From contig WBMZ01003062.1 in the NCBI GenBank assembly GCA_013400975.1, positions 118,822 to 182,821 on the forward strand: 64,000 nucleotides of DNA, in the 5' to 3' direction. Below the pieces are notes generated by a model that saw only the letters and a list, made by a program, of their open reading frames with translations, did not search any database and was not told the DNA's origin. The position numbers and the translations under genes were made by a program. Below are positions 39,001 to 52,309 of the stretch, piece by piece. Numbering within the stretch: position 1 is the stretch's first letter; each line of letters begins with the position of its first letter. Origin of the DNA: Atrichornis clamosus (taxonomy: Eukaryota; Chordata; Aves; Passeriformes; Menuridae).

Positions 39001-39913
39001 TGGCAGATGCCTGGCACTTGCCAGCAGTGCTTGTACCCAGCGCCCTGTGCCGTGCCTGCCTCCCCAGCTGTGATTCAGAAGCTTTCTCTGAATATACAGT
39101 AGCTTCTCCTCTGGTAGTGAAATGCAGGTTGTTCTGGAAAGCAAATTATGCCATGAAATAATATTTCATAGCAGTCCTCAGTACTAAGCCTTTTACGAGC
39201 TGTCAATATTTAGGATTTGTCTGCATGTAGCGGCTTAGTTTTATCTGCAAGTGAGGCCAGATAAGAAGAGAATTTGTGAGCACAAGAGAATGAGTGGGTT
39301 GGCTCTTGTGCTCAGAGAGCTCTGCTGTGTCTGTCCCTGCTCCCGCTTGCAGCACGTCACAAGGTAAGGGAGGAGGTTTTCCCTCTGTCCAAGGTGGTTG
39401 TAAAGATGTTTTGAGGTGGGAGTTGACTGAGAGATGAGACAAAGCACAGGGTGGTGTAATGCAGAGTGTAGCAATCACCTGCTCAGAATTTAAATCAGTC
39501 CAGGTGTTAGCTCTCTGCCTGTGCCTGCATAGTTTAACATGTGGAATAATTGCTTTTGGGGCTACTGACTCATCTGGGATTTTTGTCGTACAAAGTTTGG
39601 ATTAGGAAGGAAGAAAAGAAGACTAGACTGACACCTCTCTGTCAGTAATTTCTTCTCTGCAACTGCTTTTCTGTCGGTTGCTCTGGTCTTTCAGGTCTTC
39701 CATTTTGATGTGTAACCCAGCACAAGGATTACCCGGGTTGAAGAGATGTGTGTAAGAATTACACCATCCCAAATTCTGCTCTGTGCAGAAACTCAGTTTC
39801 TGTGTCTTCATCCCCTGCTTCCTGCAGCCAGTGGACTTATAGCCTGTTATAGCCCTGTGTGGACCCTGAGCCTCACTGGGCTCCTGGGGTTGGACACTGC
39901 AGCCACAGCGTGT

Positions 39914-39931
39914 AGCAGCAGCAGCAGCAGC
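39914..39931 (+). repeat. (AGC)6 trinucleotide repeat
   Basis: Six perfect AGC copies. In the +2 open frame they would read as serine codons, but there is no sign that this frame is a real exon. Confidence 0.95.
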
Positions 39932-42900
39932 ACCAGTCGTGCTTCCTTCTAAATTAGAATAAGCCTGTGAAACAAATTCTCTGTGAAGGACTGTGCTCTT
40001 AATGTGACTGAGGGCTAACAGCTCTCCTTCAAAAGATCTATTTCTCTACTGTTGGTTGAGCTTTTCTGGCTCTTTAAGGTCAGTCATTGTTTACTGAAGT
40101 GTATCTTCACTTAACCTTCTATCAGTTGTGCTGTATCATTTCATTCAGGTGCATTTCTGGTTATTGTACTCAGCTGATGCCCTTGCAGTTATTAATTTGG
40201 CTCTGTATCTTTCAACATTTCACTGTTTGCTGAAAGGCTGATAACTTCACACAGCCTGTCCTCTCCTCCCCTTCTTGCATCTGCAACATTACTCTTCTTA
40301 CCTTCTATAACATGTATGCCAGTGGCCAGACGTTGGTACTGTTGCCTGGTGAAACAGGAGAATATAAATACAGTGCTTTGAAATAATAATGCCTCTTTTA
40401 TATTTCTGAATGTAAAATACAGCTATAGGCAAACATATTAGCACTTTGCCTACTTATAACTGATAGCTGTATCAATTTTGTCTGGTTTTCATGTGACAGG
40501 GAAAATTAATTACCTGTTTGCACAACGTAGTTCTGGAGACAGTGGAAGTTACTGGGCTTTAGGGCAAAGCTCACAAAAGATTTCACCCATGCAGGATGAA
40601 AAGTTTCTTGAGGATCTATCAAGGGGAGCAAATGTGGAGGCAGGAGGGGTGGATAAGAGTGGAAAGACACATAAAAAGTTTCTCATGGATCAGTCACCTG
40701 CACGGGTGGCACCTGCACATATCTTGTCTCTCTTTTTGGTTTGTCACTGAGCTGTGGGCTTAAGAAAGCATGTGCTGTAGCAAAGAGCTGTGGGGCTGCA
40801 TCCGTGAAACTAAGGGTGGAGAGAAATCCACTTAGAAGTGTAAAGGCATGGCATTGTGTACTGCACCTTGGGGAAAGGCTGTCAGTTTTGAGGTAAAGTA
40901 TCTGTCAGAAGAAAAGCTGAAGCAAAACTAGAAAAGTGTCCAACCTGTCTGGATGCAGCACTACAGAAAAAACAAAATAAGTCTGTACTGTTGTTAACAA
41001 GAACTTTGTGACAGGAAGGGAGGGTTGATTAACAGCAGAACATCTGGACAAAGACCACAGAAAGCAGTGCTGCTTCCCATGGTTTGCAGAGGACAACTGA
41101 GGCCTGCAAATGCCTACAGAGGTCTGGAGATATGTAAAAGGCTTGGCACAGTGGAGATATAAAAACAGATTAATTTTCATTGTAATAAGTCTTGCTTTAT
41201 TTAAAAAATGTCTGAAATTTTGTTAATTGTAAAAATTTGTGTTACAAGACATGCCAGTGTTACATCAGGGATGCAACCTCTGCATTGACAGCTTTGACAG
41301 GTGACATGGGCTGCCTACACCAATCTTCTCTCTGAATAGTTTGTGTTGGAATGGGTAAAAAAGCTCTGAGCTCAGTTAATAAAAAGGAAATTATCAAAGC
41401 TGAGCAGGCTCATTTTTGTTGGAACAGTTTAAGGACTATTCATATAAACAGCTCAAATGGATGGACAGGAATAACATCTCTGGTGGGAGATATGGTGACA
41501 AGCTGCTGGGGCAGAGCTGGGCCATGCTTTGGGTGGGAGAGGACATCCCTGTACTGTCACAGAAACCAGATTATTGGTTGTCCTTTCTGTGTCCACCCTG
41601 CTAATAACAGTCCTGTTTGCAGTCCTGTTCCTGCTGCTGAGATTACTGTTTATCACAATGATGTTAATGGGTCCCGGATGCAATTCTGCAGCTTGTTACC
41701 ACAGGAATTGGAGTCTTTTTGTTGTATTGCACTTTTAAGCAGAATCCCCTTGTAAGCTGTATACCCTCATGACATTAATTCCATTGCTTTTGTTAATGCT
41801 CTTTGAGAGTAGTCACTTTAATTTTACATGATATGTTGCAGTTGGAGTTTAAATATCCATATCAGCCTATGTGGTTGCAGGAAAAATTGAACTGTAGTAC
41901 CTCTGGGGGAATACAACTCCATAGGGACTCAGAGTAAATATTTCTTGAAGTCCTTTGAAGTTATTTCACTGCTCTTATGCTGGCTTGTGGAATGAAGTAA
42001 GAGTCTGCTGATGCTGCTGGGTGATGGTTATTCCTTCTGTGCAAGGGAAACCACTTTTATTTCTGTGTTGAGTGAGAAGACACTGCTGAATGTGCACAGC
42101 TGAGGGTGGATACAGTAGAACAATTTTAGTTAAACATGCAGGTATAAGTTTGGGTCAGGCAATGGGTATGGCCACTGTTTTCAGAGCTGCCACTGAAATA
42201 GGTTTCCTTCTTGGATTTCAGCTGGATTTGCATGGCTGTCTGCAAGTGTGTCATGCTTGAACTGGACGGTCTATGACCACAAAGCTTCATCATGCAGCTC
42301 TGTATGGTTGGCTGAACTTTACATGGTTAGGACTGGCTTAACTTTGTGTAGGAAGTGTTTCAGCAGTATCCTAGATGTTAGTATAGGGCACAGCCTGCTA
42401 TGGAAGCCATCCCACGGTGAAATGCAGTGTTTGTCTGATGTTTCTCTCATGCTGTTTTGGAACAGCAGCACTCATGCTTTGGCTTATAGTACTGCATAAG
42501 CCACGAGGAGAAAGAAATAGAGCAGCATGTAGGGAGCTGCAGTAGAAAGTGAGAGAATCACATACTTGAGTAATTCATTAGGTGATTCATTTTGTGATAG
42601 ATCTTTGGATCTGTAATAAGAATTAGTTCTTCTCTTTATGCAGTGGAGGAAAAAATTAATTCAGAGGTTCTAGAACATAAGAAGTGACTTTGAAGCCCTG
42701 TCAAAGGTTCCTGTGATTTAGGCATCCAGGACATGGGGGCAGTTTATCATTCTGGGCCAGCTGAGGGACTGCCTTGAATGAAATCATCTTGATCAGCACT
42801 GAAATCTGCTGATGAAAAGTCGTGAGCAAAGCCAAATATGTGCCTGTCTCTAGTTTCCTGCTTGATACTGGCCTCAATAAGATGCTCAAAAAGTACACAA

Positions 42901-43640
42901 TACAGTAATCTTGTTTGAATTAAAGCAGTTCAAGGATGCAGGTCAACTTCAGATGGTGACCTCTTTAGCTGCTGGCAAAAGATGTTGAATTTCTTTAGTA
43001 AAACAGGCAGCGAGGTAGATCAATTGGAACAGGGCTCTCTACTTCTCCTAAAAATGCCAAAACTGTTGTGTGTGAGAGAAAAATCTTTCCAGTTCACGAA
43101 CAAAGAAAGGATGGACCTCTTGGTCAGAGTGTTGGATCACTCCAGCTAATATTGACTCTCTCAGTGGTACAGATTTGGGCATGATGTCCTTTCATCCCTC
43201 TAACATCAGAGCTGTACCTTCTTCTTTCATCTGAAGCCATGATTCTAATCTTTCTCACTTTCAGGAGGTCCCAGAAGAATCCTCACCACCATTTCAGATA
43301 CTTTTCTGACTACTCAACCTGTCACTCTACTTCCTGTACACGAGGCCTTACTTCTGAGGGTATCAGTGTTCATTGCCTTAATTTCCCAGTCTGAGACTAG
43401 AAGACTGGTAGTTTTTGGAAAACCACAAAGTGAAATCACTTAAGTAATTGTGTCCTTGAACAATCATTTGAAAATACAAGTTGTCCTCAGTCAGTAACTG
43501 TGTGCAACTTTTTGTAATACATTTGCAAAGCAACTCTAAATAGTGTAACTTCAGCAGTCTCAGGATTTTGAACACAATGATCCCCAGTGAGTTTTGGCAG
43601 TGGCTCTATAGTTTTATAGACTATTTTTCAGCCCTTTCAT

Positions 43641-43726
43641 TTGTTTGGGGTTTTGTTTCTTTGTTTGTTTCATTTTGTTCCTTTGTCTTGTTTTTTCTTT
43701 TTTCCTTGTTTGTTTGTTTGTTTTTT
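43641..43726 (+). repeat. T-rich (TTTG/TTTC)n tract
   Basis: An irregular pyrimidine- and T-rich tract built from TTTG and TTTC units, ending with three to four perfect TTTG copies. It is followed to about 43950 by C/T-rich DNA, giving a strongly strand-asymmetric stretch. Confidence 0.85.
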
Positions 43727-44691
43727 GAGAGGATGTCCTTTTTGGTGGTTCATCTTCCACTTTTATTCCTAGAGAGCTTTATTCACACCTGCAGCTTCTC
43801 TAGCTGTTTCTGTTCTGGTTCTCCTCTCCAAGTGCCATCTGACCCCACCAGCCATCCCCTGTCCATGCAGCCAACGCAGCCCTCCTGCCTTCTGCCCACA
43901 CCTCTGCCCAGCTGCTGCCTCCAGCAGGTCCCTTCTGTCCTGAACCAGTCCTCAGAAAAGAGGCAGTCCTTGAATCCTTGCTTCTTCAGAGAAGCAAAGA
44001 TTTCTGCTCATCCTGTGGCAGGATTTGAGCTCCCTGCAATCTGATTTACCAACTACTGCCCTGCCCTTCTTCTCTGTTTCTTTTATTTATTTTTGGCCAA
44101 ATGTTCACTCTTCATCCTCTTTTACTTTCACCTTCAGCATTTCTGCTCATCTGTCCCCACCAGGCCCAGGCGTAGAGCATGTGCCAGAGGTATCCCAGTC
44201 CTATCTCAGCCTCCTTGCCTGAATCCCAGCATGTCTGTTGCAGGTCTCCCCTCAAAGCTGGGGTTGCTCAGATGGAGAGCTGTGGTGTTATCCTGTGATA
44301 TATTTAGTTGTGCCTGTGCATTCACATCTTCTCTGGAGAGATGCTGTCTCTCTCTGTTGGGTGATGGTTTACGGTGCATTATGTGCACAGTTATGGTTTT
44401 ACAATGAAGATTTTGAGATATTAAACACATTAACTCTTGAAATATGCTGTACCTGTTTAGTTTTCGACCTCAGGGAAATTTTCTGAAGATGTTAGCTGTT
44501 TGCATAATAAACTTATGATGATAACAATATCTTACCAAGGAGGGAACAGATCTAATATCTGCTGTCCAGAGTTCTAACTCTGAGTGTGGCTTGCTTTAGA
44601 TTTTGGTGCAATTTGACAAGTGTTTGGTTATTCACTTTGCATATGGGAGAGCTGAACACTGTTCATGCCAACCTGAGCGTGCACGATGTGA

Positions 44692-44716
44692 GTCATTGCC
44701 TGATGGTCATTGCCTG
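44692..44716 (+). repeat. Direct repeat, 11 bases twice
   Basis: GTCATTGCCTG occurs at 44692-44702 and 44706-44716, a perfect repeat with a 14-base period. Confidence 0.85.
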
Positions 44717-47700
44717 GTCTGGCTAAGAAGGATATTTTCCATGAACTGAATCTGTGAATCTTTGAAAATTACCCTTTTACATATTCATTAAAATTTACCT
44801 AAATTCACTGCAGCTCTGCACTGAAAGTGAATTGTGTTCTAGGAGGTGCCATATGGCCTGTGCTTTTATATTTGAACAATTACTGTATCAGGAACATAAA
44901 GCCCCAAAACTTGCTCTCAAATCATTGGAAGAATAAATCTTTTAACTGCCATGGTGGCCATGTAAGAGCTGTGTGTGATCCCCTGCAGGCTTCTTGAAAT
45001 CTCTGTTCTGGAGCACACCAATATGTGGCCCTGAGCTGCTGTCTTTTTATGGGGTTTTAGCCCATCTCTGATAATCCTCCTTGAACACTGGTCTGGGTGT
45101 AAGGAACAGAGTGGGTCAGCTTGATTTCTGTGGAGTGACGAAAGTGGGGGTTGTGTGATGTTTAGTGATGGGTCAATTCTTGGGGTGACCCCTCTGTGAT
45201 ACTGGAGCCAGTTACTATCCTGGAAACAGCATCTAAAGCTGTCCCCTCTGCTTGCTCCACGCAGTTCTGCTCTAGTCAGGCAAAGATCAGTTTTAACGTG
45301 CCCAGGCCACAGGCAAGAGCCTCTCAAGCCTCTTCTGGCTGTTTGGAGTAGCCTGTGCACAGAGGTTTTTGGAGATACAGCTATATTAGCCCTCAGAGAA
45401 TATTCTGCCTCAGGAATGCAGTTGGTCTCCTCCTGATGGGCATGCAGCAATATTTTATGACAGTGAGACTATAAATTGTATCAATGCTTGCCTGAAAAGT
45501 CACCATGACAGATGTTGCTGTATATTCAAATGTGATGAATTTAATCTAGACCTTGCTGGGGAAATAAACATCATCATCCCTAATAAACACTAGACTAGGA
45601 AACCAGTTTCTCTGAATGGTTTTAAGGGAGCTAATTTCTTGTTGAAGGTCTGTGCCTTTGGGTGACTGGCAGTGGTTAGCACTGGTTTTCAGGAAACTTT
45701 TTCAGAGGAAGTGTGGAGCTGGAACAGACCTGCAGCATCAGGCTCTAAAGTAGTATTCCTGTTCTCTGGTAAAGAAGCGAACATCTTGTAATAGCAGATC
45801 AGCATGAGATAGTGCACTTTTTGGATTTTTTTAACATTAAGGAAAAAAGAAATCACAGACCTCTGTGTTAAGAGGATTAATTAGTCACTGGATGCAAGCC
45901 ATTTGTGTAAAATGCTAAATATTGTTCTTCTGGAGAGTGTATCAGCTAGACCTGGCCAAGTATTGAAGTGTATGTTTGCCTTTTCTCCCATGGATTAATT
46001 CATTAGAGTAATTATGATTTGAAATCTCCTACAGAGATGTACATGGAGGAGGAAGAGAGGGCTTTGGCTAAAAATTACCTTTATGGAAATTGTTTTTCTA
46101 GTTGGCTCTATTTTCAGTTCTTCCTTCCAGTCAGACTTGCTTCTTGCCTTTCACTACTGATACTGGTAAATTGTTCAGTGAAAGCACTAATGTTCTGTTA
46201 CAGCACAAACAGAAGAAGAGAAAAATGATGGTTTCTACCCCTCTCTGCATTTTCTGTGGTTGTGAGCTAAATAGTTATTTCCTTGCAGGCATGCAGGGAG
46301 CTGAGGAGAAGCAGGAAGGAGAACCACCACCTGGCATTCCCATTGTGCCCACTCAGCACAGGGTAGGTGGTGTCCAGCTCCGAGCAGGGTGTCCTGACAG
46401 TTTCTGTTTTCTCCTGTTCTGGCTCAGGATGGCTCACAGTCACCTCCTGCATGGCTCTCCCAGCAGTCAGCCTTCTGTGAAGCTCTCTCCTGCCCCAGGT
46501 AGCTGTTTCTCCCCTTGAATTTTGGTGACTAGATCCCTTTGTCTCCCATTCCTGCTCAGCTGTTGGAGATGCCTCCCCAGCAGCCCACCAGCTTGGGGGG
46601 GGTGTCCTTCCATCCACTTTGAACTGCAGCTTGAAAGATGGAGTGACCCTACCACACCCTTTAAAGGACATAAGAAAACTTTGAGTCATTTTTAGATTCT
46701 AAAAGCTTGCCAAAAAGTGAGCTTGGGTGTGACAGTTGTAGCACTCCAGAGGAGAGATGGGACGAAGTGTTGCAGTGGCATGAGCATTGTGACACTGTGA
46801 TCTCTGCTGCAGGAAGAGCTGCTGCTGTTTTCTCCCAGGAGTGGCTCTCCCCGTGTGCCCCTCAGAGAGGTTCAGGGGCCATACCTGTGGCACAGGCTGT
46901 GCTTATACATATTTAATAGGATCTTGGGCACCAGTTTTTGATCTGTGCTGCCCCTTAGGCTCAGTTTTTCACCATTCCTTTTCACACTCCTCCTCCCCCC
47001 ACTCTTCCCTTGCCTGCAGGCCAAGGCAGAGCAGGATCTCTGGTCCCCTCTTCCATGTCTTGATTTCAAATCATGGTAAGGGCTGGCTTCTGTACTGCAG
47101 GTTTTGCTGCATATATTGAACAGCTTTCTGCCTCTCACTTGTCTGCTTCCCCAGTCATGCAAGCACATAGGAGGCTCTCCATAGGAAGAATGCTAAAAGA
47201 TTATTGTTTCAGTTTAAAAAAAACCCCAACAATCTTTTCCTTCCTGCTTTCATCTGACTCTGTCTTCTGTGGGATGCGTAAACTGCTGCCTAGAATTGCA
47301 AGCACAGCTTGTGTCTCGATGTTCTCCCGTGCCAGCAACATCCTGGTCTGCAGCAGGTCAATCTGCAGCTTGTTGCAAAGGATGTTCAGGTGTAAATGCC
47401 TTGGCAGGTGCTCGGGCAGTAAACTGTTTCGGCTGCGAGTTTTGGTTCACTCAAATCAGCTGCAGCTGTGCTGGAAATGCCACCAGTGTGTGAGAGAGGG
47501 ACAGAACCTAGCGCTGAAATACTCACAAAGACACCTTCTGGGTCAGGATGCTTTGGGCATGAGAATTGTTAACAACAGGCAATTCAGGAAGAAGAGACTT
47601 GCAGTAACACACCCAGCAGATAAGATAATGGATCGCTAAAAAGGTATTTTGAGTTCTGCACTCTATTTGTGCATCGTGGAATATATCTTAGAATTTAATG

Positions 47701-49170
47701 TTTAGGGCTGGGGGAGGGAGATGTTTTGGGTATATATAACTGCAATGATATAATGGCAGTTTCTGATGCTGCTCCAGCAGTGGTCAGACACCCCATGAAC
47801 AGTTCTGCAATAGCTCTATGCTGGGTAAATCCAGCTCTGCACTTGGCTCCTGTGTAAATGGTTTTCTGCTGCAAAACTTCTTTTTCTTTTTTCCCCTCTG
47901 TGTGTGTGTGACCATTACTTTTTGAGACCATATGCCCTAAACAAGCTAAATCTATGTACCAAAGTGAATTCAAAAAGTGTAGTGCTTATTGAGTTGGAAT
48001 AGTCCTAAGATTAGAAAAGCCTTTTATTGGATAGACTTGACAGGAATAGTAATTAAGATTTTCAGTCCCTTCTCAGGTGAAGAATTTACATGAGTACTAA
48101 TGTGGCAGCCCAGCAGGGTAGAAGCAAAATTCACAAAATAAATTAGCATCTTTGCAGCAAGCCCTAGGCAAGAAGTTTTGGTGGTGTGAGGTGCTGGTCC
48201 TGCAGGCACAAGAGGCAGCAGCTCCATCAGAATCTGCCTGCAGAAATGGGCCATCTCCCCTCAACTGCCATGAGGATTTAGTGTTGGACCTTCCTTGCCC
48301 CAGACTTCTGTGTCTACAGATCCCACAGCATTGTTAAGAAACTTTAATCATGCAGCTATTTTGTACCCTAATCAACTTTTCCTTACTGCCTGGAGAACAG
48401 CAGCTGTGGGGGTTACTCACTGAATGAATCATAGGAAAAATTAGTAGTTGTCTTTGTGAATTACCCCCTCATCCACTTACCAGATTTCTGGTTGAGGTTT
48501 TTGTGTTTGTTTTTTTTCTTTCTTTCTTTTTTAGTTGTGTTTAACATTAGATTTTAGTTTATTAATGTGAATGTCTGGGGAAGTCCTAGTGATTTAGATA
48601 CTTGTATAAATTGGCCCTCCTCTGTGGTATTTCAGCATTTTCTTGAGCTATTGCACCATGTTTAAATGAAATGTGTTTGGGGGTTTTATATAAAAAATAG
48701 TCAGTTCTGTTAAAAGAATCAAGAGCATTGCAAATCATTTTTCTTTGTAACAACTCTAATTTTCACCAGACTGTGGCTGCATTTCTCTTTCACACTTATC
48801 TTTCCTACCTGGCAGAGTTGCACTCAGACCTGGAGCACAGGGCAGACATGCTGCTCGCCCTCAGAGAAGCATCTTCAGGTGCTTCTCATTCTGGTTGCAG
48901 ACCATGAAGGTGTAACTTCCCATTCCTGGGTAGCCGCAGGAGTGGACAACATGCCTGACACGTGGTGTGATCATTTCAAGGGAGCACTGCTGTCAGCAGA
49001 GGGGTACTGAGAGAACTTCTCAAATCCATCTCTCAGGGTTATGTTGCTCCAACAACGTGCCAGATGAAACATTTCAGTGGCTTGCTGTTGGCCAGCTGGA
49101 GTCTCAAAGAGCCACCAGCCTGTAGCTGATGGTTTCCAGACCTGAGTCTAGTGCTTGAAATCAGTAGATG

Positions 49171-49350
49171 TAAAAAAAAAATTTAAAAATTAAAAAAAAA
49201 ATCAAACACCAATCATTAGCTTATATAGGCTGTATAAATATAAAAAAAATATTTAATTGCAAAGAACTTTGAATTGCTAGTGGGTTATTTTTATTCTTGC
49301 TTTACATTTAAAAAAATATTATTTTTCATTTATTTAATTTTTAAAGTACA
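49171..49350. repeat. AT-rich tract with A10 runs
   Basis: Two A10 runs (49172-49181 and 49192-49201) joined by TTTAAAAATT start about 180 bases of very AT-rich DNA with further phased A- and T-tracts (near 49241-49250, 49311-49317 and 49321-49345). Such DNA is intrinsically curved and can act as a matrix-attachment-type region; that role is inference only. Confidence 0.7.
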
Positions 49351-51387
49351 TTTGAAAGTCTTTCCCTTGCGTTTTTGCTTCCTGAGTGTTGCTGCCCTCC
49401 CTTCCCAGTTCCATTACAGCAGTGGCATTTCTGGGTTGAGTTGAGCTGCTGCCATCCCTGTCCTCACTCCGGCAGCACCGGGAACTCTGCCTTCCCCTCG
49501 CTGCCATCCCCTGGGATGGCTCAGGCCCAGGCAAAGCTGGCAGAGCCTGGATGCTGCTCTGTGCTCACTGCAAGAAGCTGACCTGAGGAGACAGCACTCA
49601 CCAGTGGGATTTCCTGTTCACTACCTGCACAGTCCATTTCCCTGGGTCTTGCTGGTAATGGTTTTTATCTGCTGCTGAAATGTTTTAATTTTCCAATTGG
49701 TCTGAGATTCAGTATGAGGAGAGATGCCTTCTGGAAGAAGATAGAGCGTGCCATGCCAAAGACTGTCCTGGCTCTTTTCAAGAATTGGTTTTGCTTGACC
49801 ACAATCTCTCTCAGAGCAAAAGGGATTAGCAAAAACTAGTTAACTATTTGTTTTCAAGATTTGAGCCACATAAACAAATGGTTAATGTAGCTTTTCTGAG
49901 AAGTTTAAAGGGACGTATTTACCTTTCCTTGCAATTTTTGAATGTCTGGGATGTGGGGTAGCTCCTTTTACTGAACCCTGAAGCAACATATGTTCCAGGA
50001 AATGTTAAGACATGGTAGTTGTGGTCATACGTGTGCTATAATCCACTCTGGAGGTTTTAAAAAGTGATTGTCAGAAGTGCTTATTTTCATTGCCAGCTGA
50101 CAAGATAAATGTAACTTCTTAAACGTTTCTTGGTTTCTTTTGGGTTGATGGATTTTATTTTTGTCATTTGCTTGTTTGGTCATTATTTATTTGTTTTTAG
50201 CAAGGAACAAATGATGATGCTAAACTAACTGGTGGTAAATGAAATAGCTTTTCAGGAAGAAACTCCAACTGCTTTGAATCTCATAATCTTGCAGCAGGAC
50301 ATGGAAGTTTTGTAGATTCTATTGTACATTTTGCAATATGAGACCACTGGAAGAAAAGAATATCCGATTGGGACCTAAAGGAATACAGCACAATAACAAA
50401 GAGGGATCCCACAAACCTCAGTGACAGCAATTCAGGTTTCCTTTTCATTCTTATACACGGTCTGCAAACTAGAGGAGCAGAATTGTAGTCTGGGAAATTT
50501 TCCAGAATAATTTGCAAGCAAATGAGGGATGCAGCCCTGTCTCCTCTGAAGAGGCTCTTTGCCTGCCTTTATTCTGTTCCCAGTTCCTTGTGTGTCTCCC
50601 AGCAGAGGGGCTGAGGGAGTGTCTCTGTGGGCTTTCTCAACTGTCCATAAAGCACCAGCTCCCTTGACAGACTTTTGATAGGAAAACACTTTCCCGTTTC
50701 CCTGGATATTGAATACATTCTTATAAACAATGCTTCTATATTAGCACTCTTTTTTTTTCCCCCTTAATTCAGACAAAACAGTGAAAGGTGATCTCTTGCT
50801 TCTCAGTATCCCAGCAGGTGGGTAGAGGACAGCACTGCCACAGTATGATTTGCTGTTTTTTGGGGGGTTTTTTTGTGCCTGTGGGCTGAAAGGAAGTGTT
50901 CACTGCCCTACAAAATCCTTCTTAAGTGTGAATCACAGTTATGATTTATTTTTAAATATACTGATATACAGGTTAAGTCAGAACCTGTCTGCTACTTTCG
51001 CCTTTAATTCAATTACTTCTATACTTTGTACAATCAACAGTGAATTCTAGAGTAACTTAAAATTTTTGAATATGGAATGAAATCCCAATGAAGCTCTAAC
51101 AGAAAAAAATTATGCTTGACCACTTAAGTTTCAATAAAATTCAGATATTTTAAAACATTACACATTAAAAAAAATAAAGCAGCAGAACTGCAGAGTTTTT
51201 AACACTGTGTTTTCTACATTTGGTCCCACTTGCTGAGTTCACAAAAGGCATAGGGCAGATCTGCAAAGCCTTCAGTCCCAGGGCATCAGAAGATGTCTGG
51301 TTATCCAGGGAATAGTCCTTCCCTTGGAGGGACCAGATGCACAGAGGACTGGGTGTCAGCCTGGGCAGCCTTCCTTTTTTTGTGAAG
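49351..51387. other. Unique non-coding DNA, no gene seen
   Basis: A GC-richer patch at 49375-49580 is followed by ordinary AT-rich DNA. Nothing is recognised as a gene or transposon. Confidence 0.55.
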
Positions 51388-51465
51388 ACCTTTATGCATG
51401 ACCTTGAACAAGTGGCTGAGTCACCTGGTAGCTCATTTCCCATCTGGAAAACAGGGATGATAAAA
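51388..51465 (+). mobile_element. MIR-type SINE fragment
   Basis: The stretch follows the MIR core and 3' half closely: GCATGACCTTGAACAAGT (MIR: TGTGACCTTGGGCAAGT), a TCACCT piece, AGCTCATTTCCCATCTGGAA (MIR: CCTCAGTTTCCTCATCTGTAA) and ACAGGGATGATAA (MIR: ATGGGGATAATAA). The extra GGCTGAG after the first block is an insertion. MIR elements are ancient and long dead, and scarce but present in bird genomes. The tRNA-derived 5' head is missing. Confidence 0.65.
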
Positions 51466-52261
51466 GCTCTGGCCACCAAACCAGGACAGATTGTAGAAGG
51501 ATGAAAGCTGTTGCAGAAAGCAGGAGATCAGCATGTTCCATCAGTTTGTGTCTTTAGAAAAATGTTTCTAAACATTTTTAAAAAACCAATTGAACAGAAC
51601 GGTTGCTTGGGGAGAAACAAGCAGAAAGGCAGAGAACAGCAAGACTGGAGAGGGATGCATGAGTTACCCAGGGCTTGGCGTGCCTGGATGTTTCAGCTGA
51701 AGGAGCAAGCAGGAGATATTTGGTTTCCTTCCTGAAACTCTGGTGATCCCAAATCCAGGTGCACTGAGGCACTGCTGGGTTTACAAACTCGTGAGTAGGT
51801 CAGGGCTGTGTCCAAAGTGTTCCTGTCCATGCTGTATTAGGGACACAGGGCTGGTGCTGCACATCCTGAGCCTATTTTGTTTTCTTTGACTTCTGTTGTA
51901 CCTTTTACCCATCCTCTGTTGCTGTAATGTGGTACAAGTGTAACCACTCAAAATCCATACAGACAGATTTTGCAGCAATATTGGTCTTTTCTAGTGAAAA
52001 GACTGGAAATCATTATTCTTTTTGACAGCCAAATTTCTCCAGAGAGTGAATAGGAAGCATTGTTCTTAAGTAATGAGGGGATTAAGTGAAACTTCTCAAA
52101 GAAGTAATATATTCAGCTTCAGATTTGAAATGTTCAAAACATTACTCTGTGACTGCAAAAAATTACTTTGGCCAATGTAAAATGCCAGGGAAATTCCACC
52201 CTGGATGGTTCGTGATTTGGGGAGAGAACATCTTGTCTTATATTGATGGTGCTCTCTCATA

Positions 52262-52295
<34 letters not shown>

Positions 52296-52309
52296 CACAC
52301 ACATATATT
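52262..52309 (+). repeat. (TG)n(TA)n(CA)n compound palindromic microsatellite
   Basis: Seven TG units, about ten TA units and four CA units follow each other. Because TG and CA are complementary, positions 52268-52303 form a perfect 36-base inverted repeat with no loop. The tract can extrude as a cruciform, and the alternating purine-pyrimidine run can form Z-DNA. It is probably length-polymorphic. Confidence 0.95.

Larger units (their letters stand above)
36084..49170. other. Unique non-coding DNA with minor simple repeats
   Basis: About 13 kb with no recognisable gene. Longer open frames (44917-45450 minus, 177 codons; 47073-47639 plus, 188 codons; 43568-44044 plus, 158 codons) match no family I know. 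The last is driven partly by a T-rich repeat that encodes F/V/L-rich sequence. A G8 run lies at 46595-46602. Weak MIR-like similarity on the minus strand near 41075-41120 was not strong enough to annotate. Confidence 0.55.

Noticed and set aside
41070..41125. TTTGCAGAGGACAACTGAGGCC, like MIR on the minus strand
   Set aside because: The match is short and does not extend into the CAAGGTCA block; could be chance.
43568..44044. Hydrophobic 158-codon frame that could be taken for a membrane protein
   Set aside because: The F/V/L-rich part is translated from a TTTG/TTTC simple repeat.
44917..45450. 177-codon open frame on the minus strand
   Set aside because: Starts at TTG, no family resemblance, no exon boundaries that I can defend.
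47073..47639. 188-codon open frame on the plus strand
   Set aside because: No recognisable domain, overlapping open frames in other phases, and no convincing promoter or splice context; length is near the chance limit.
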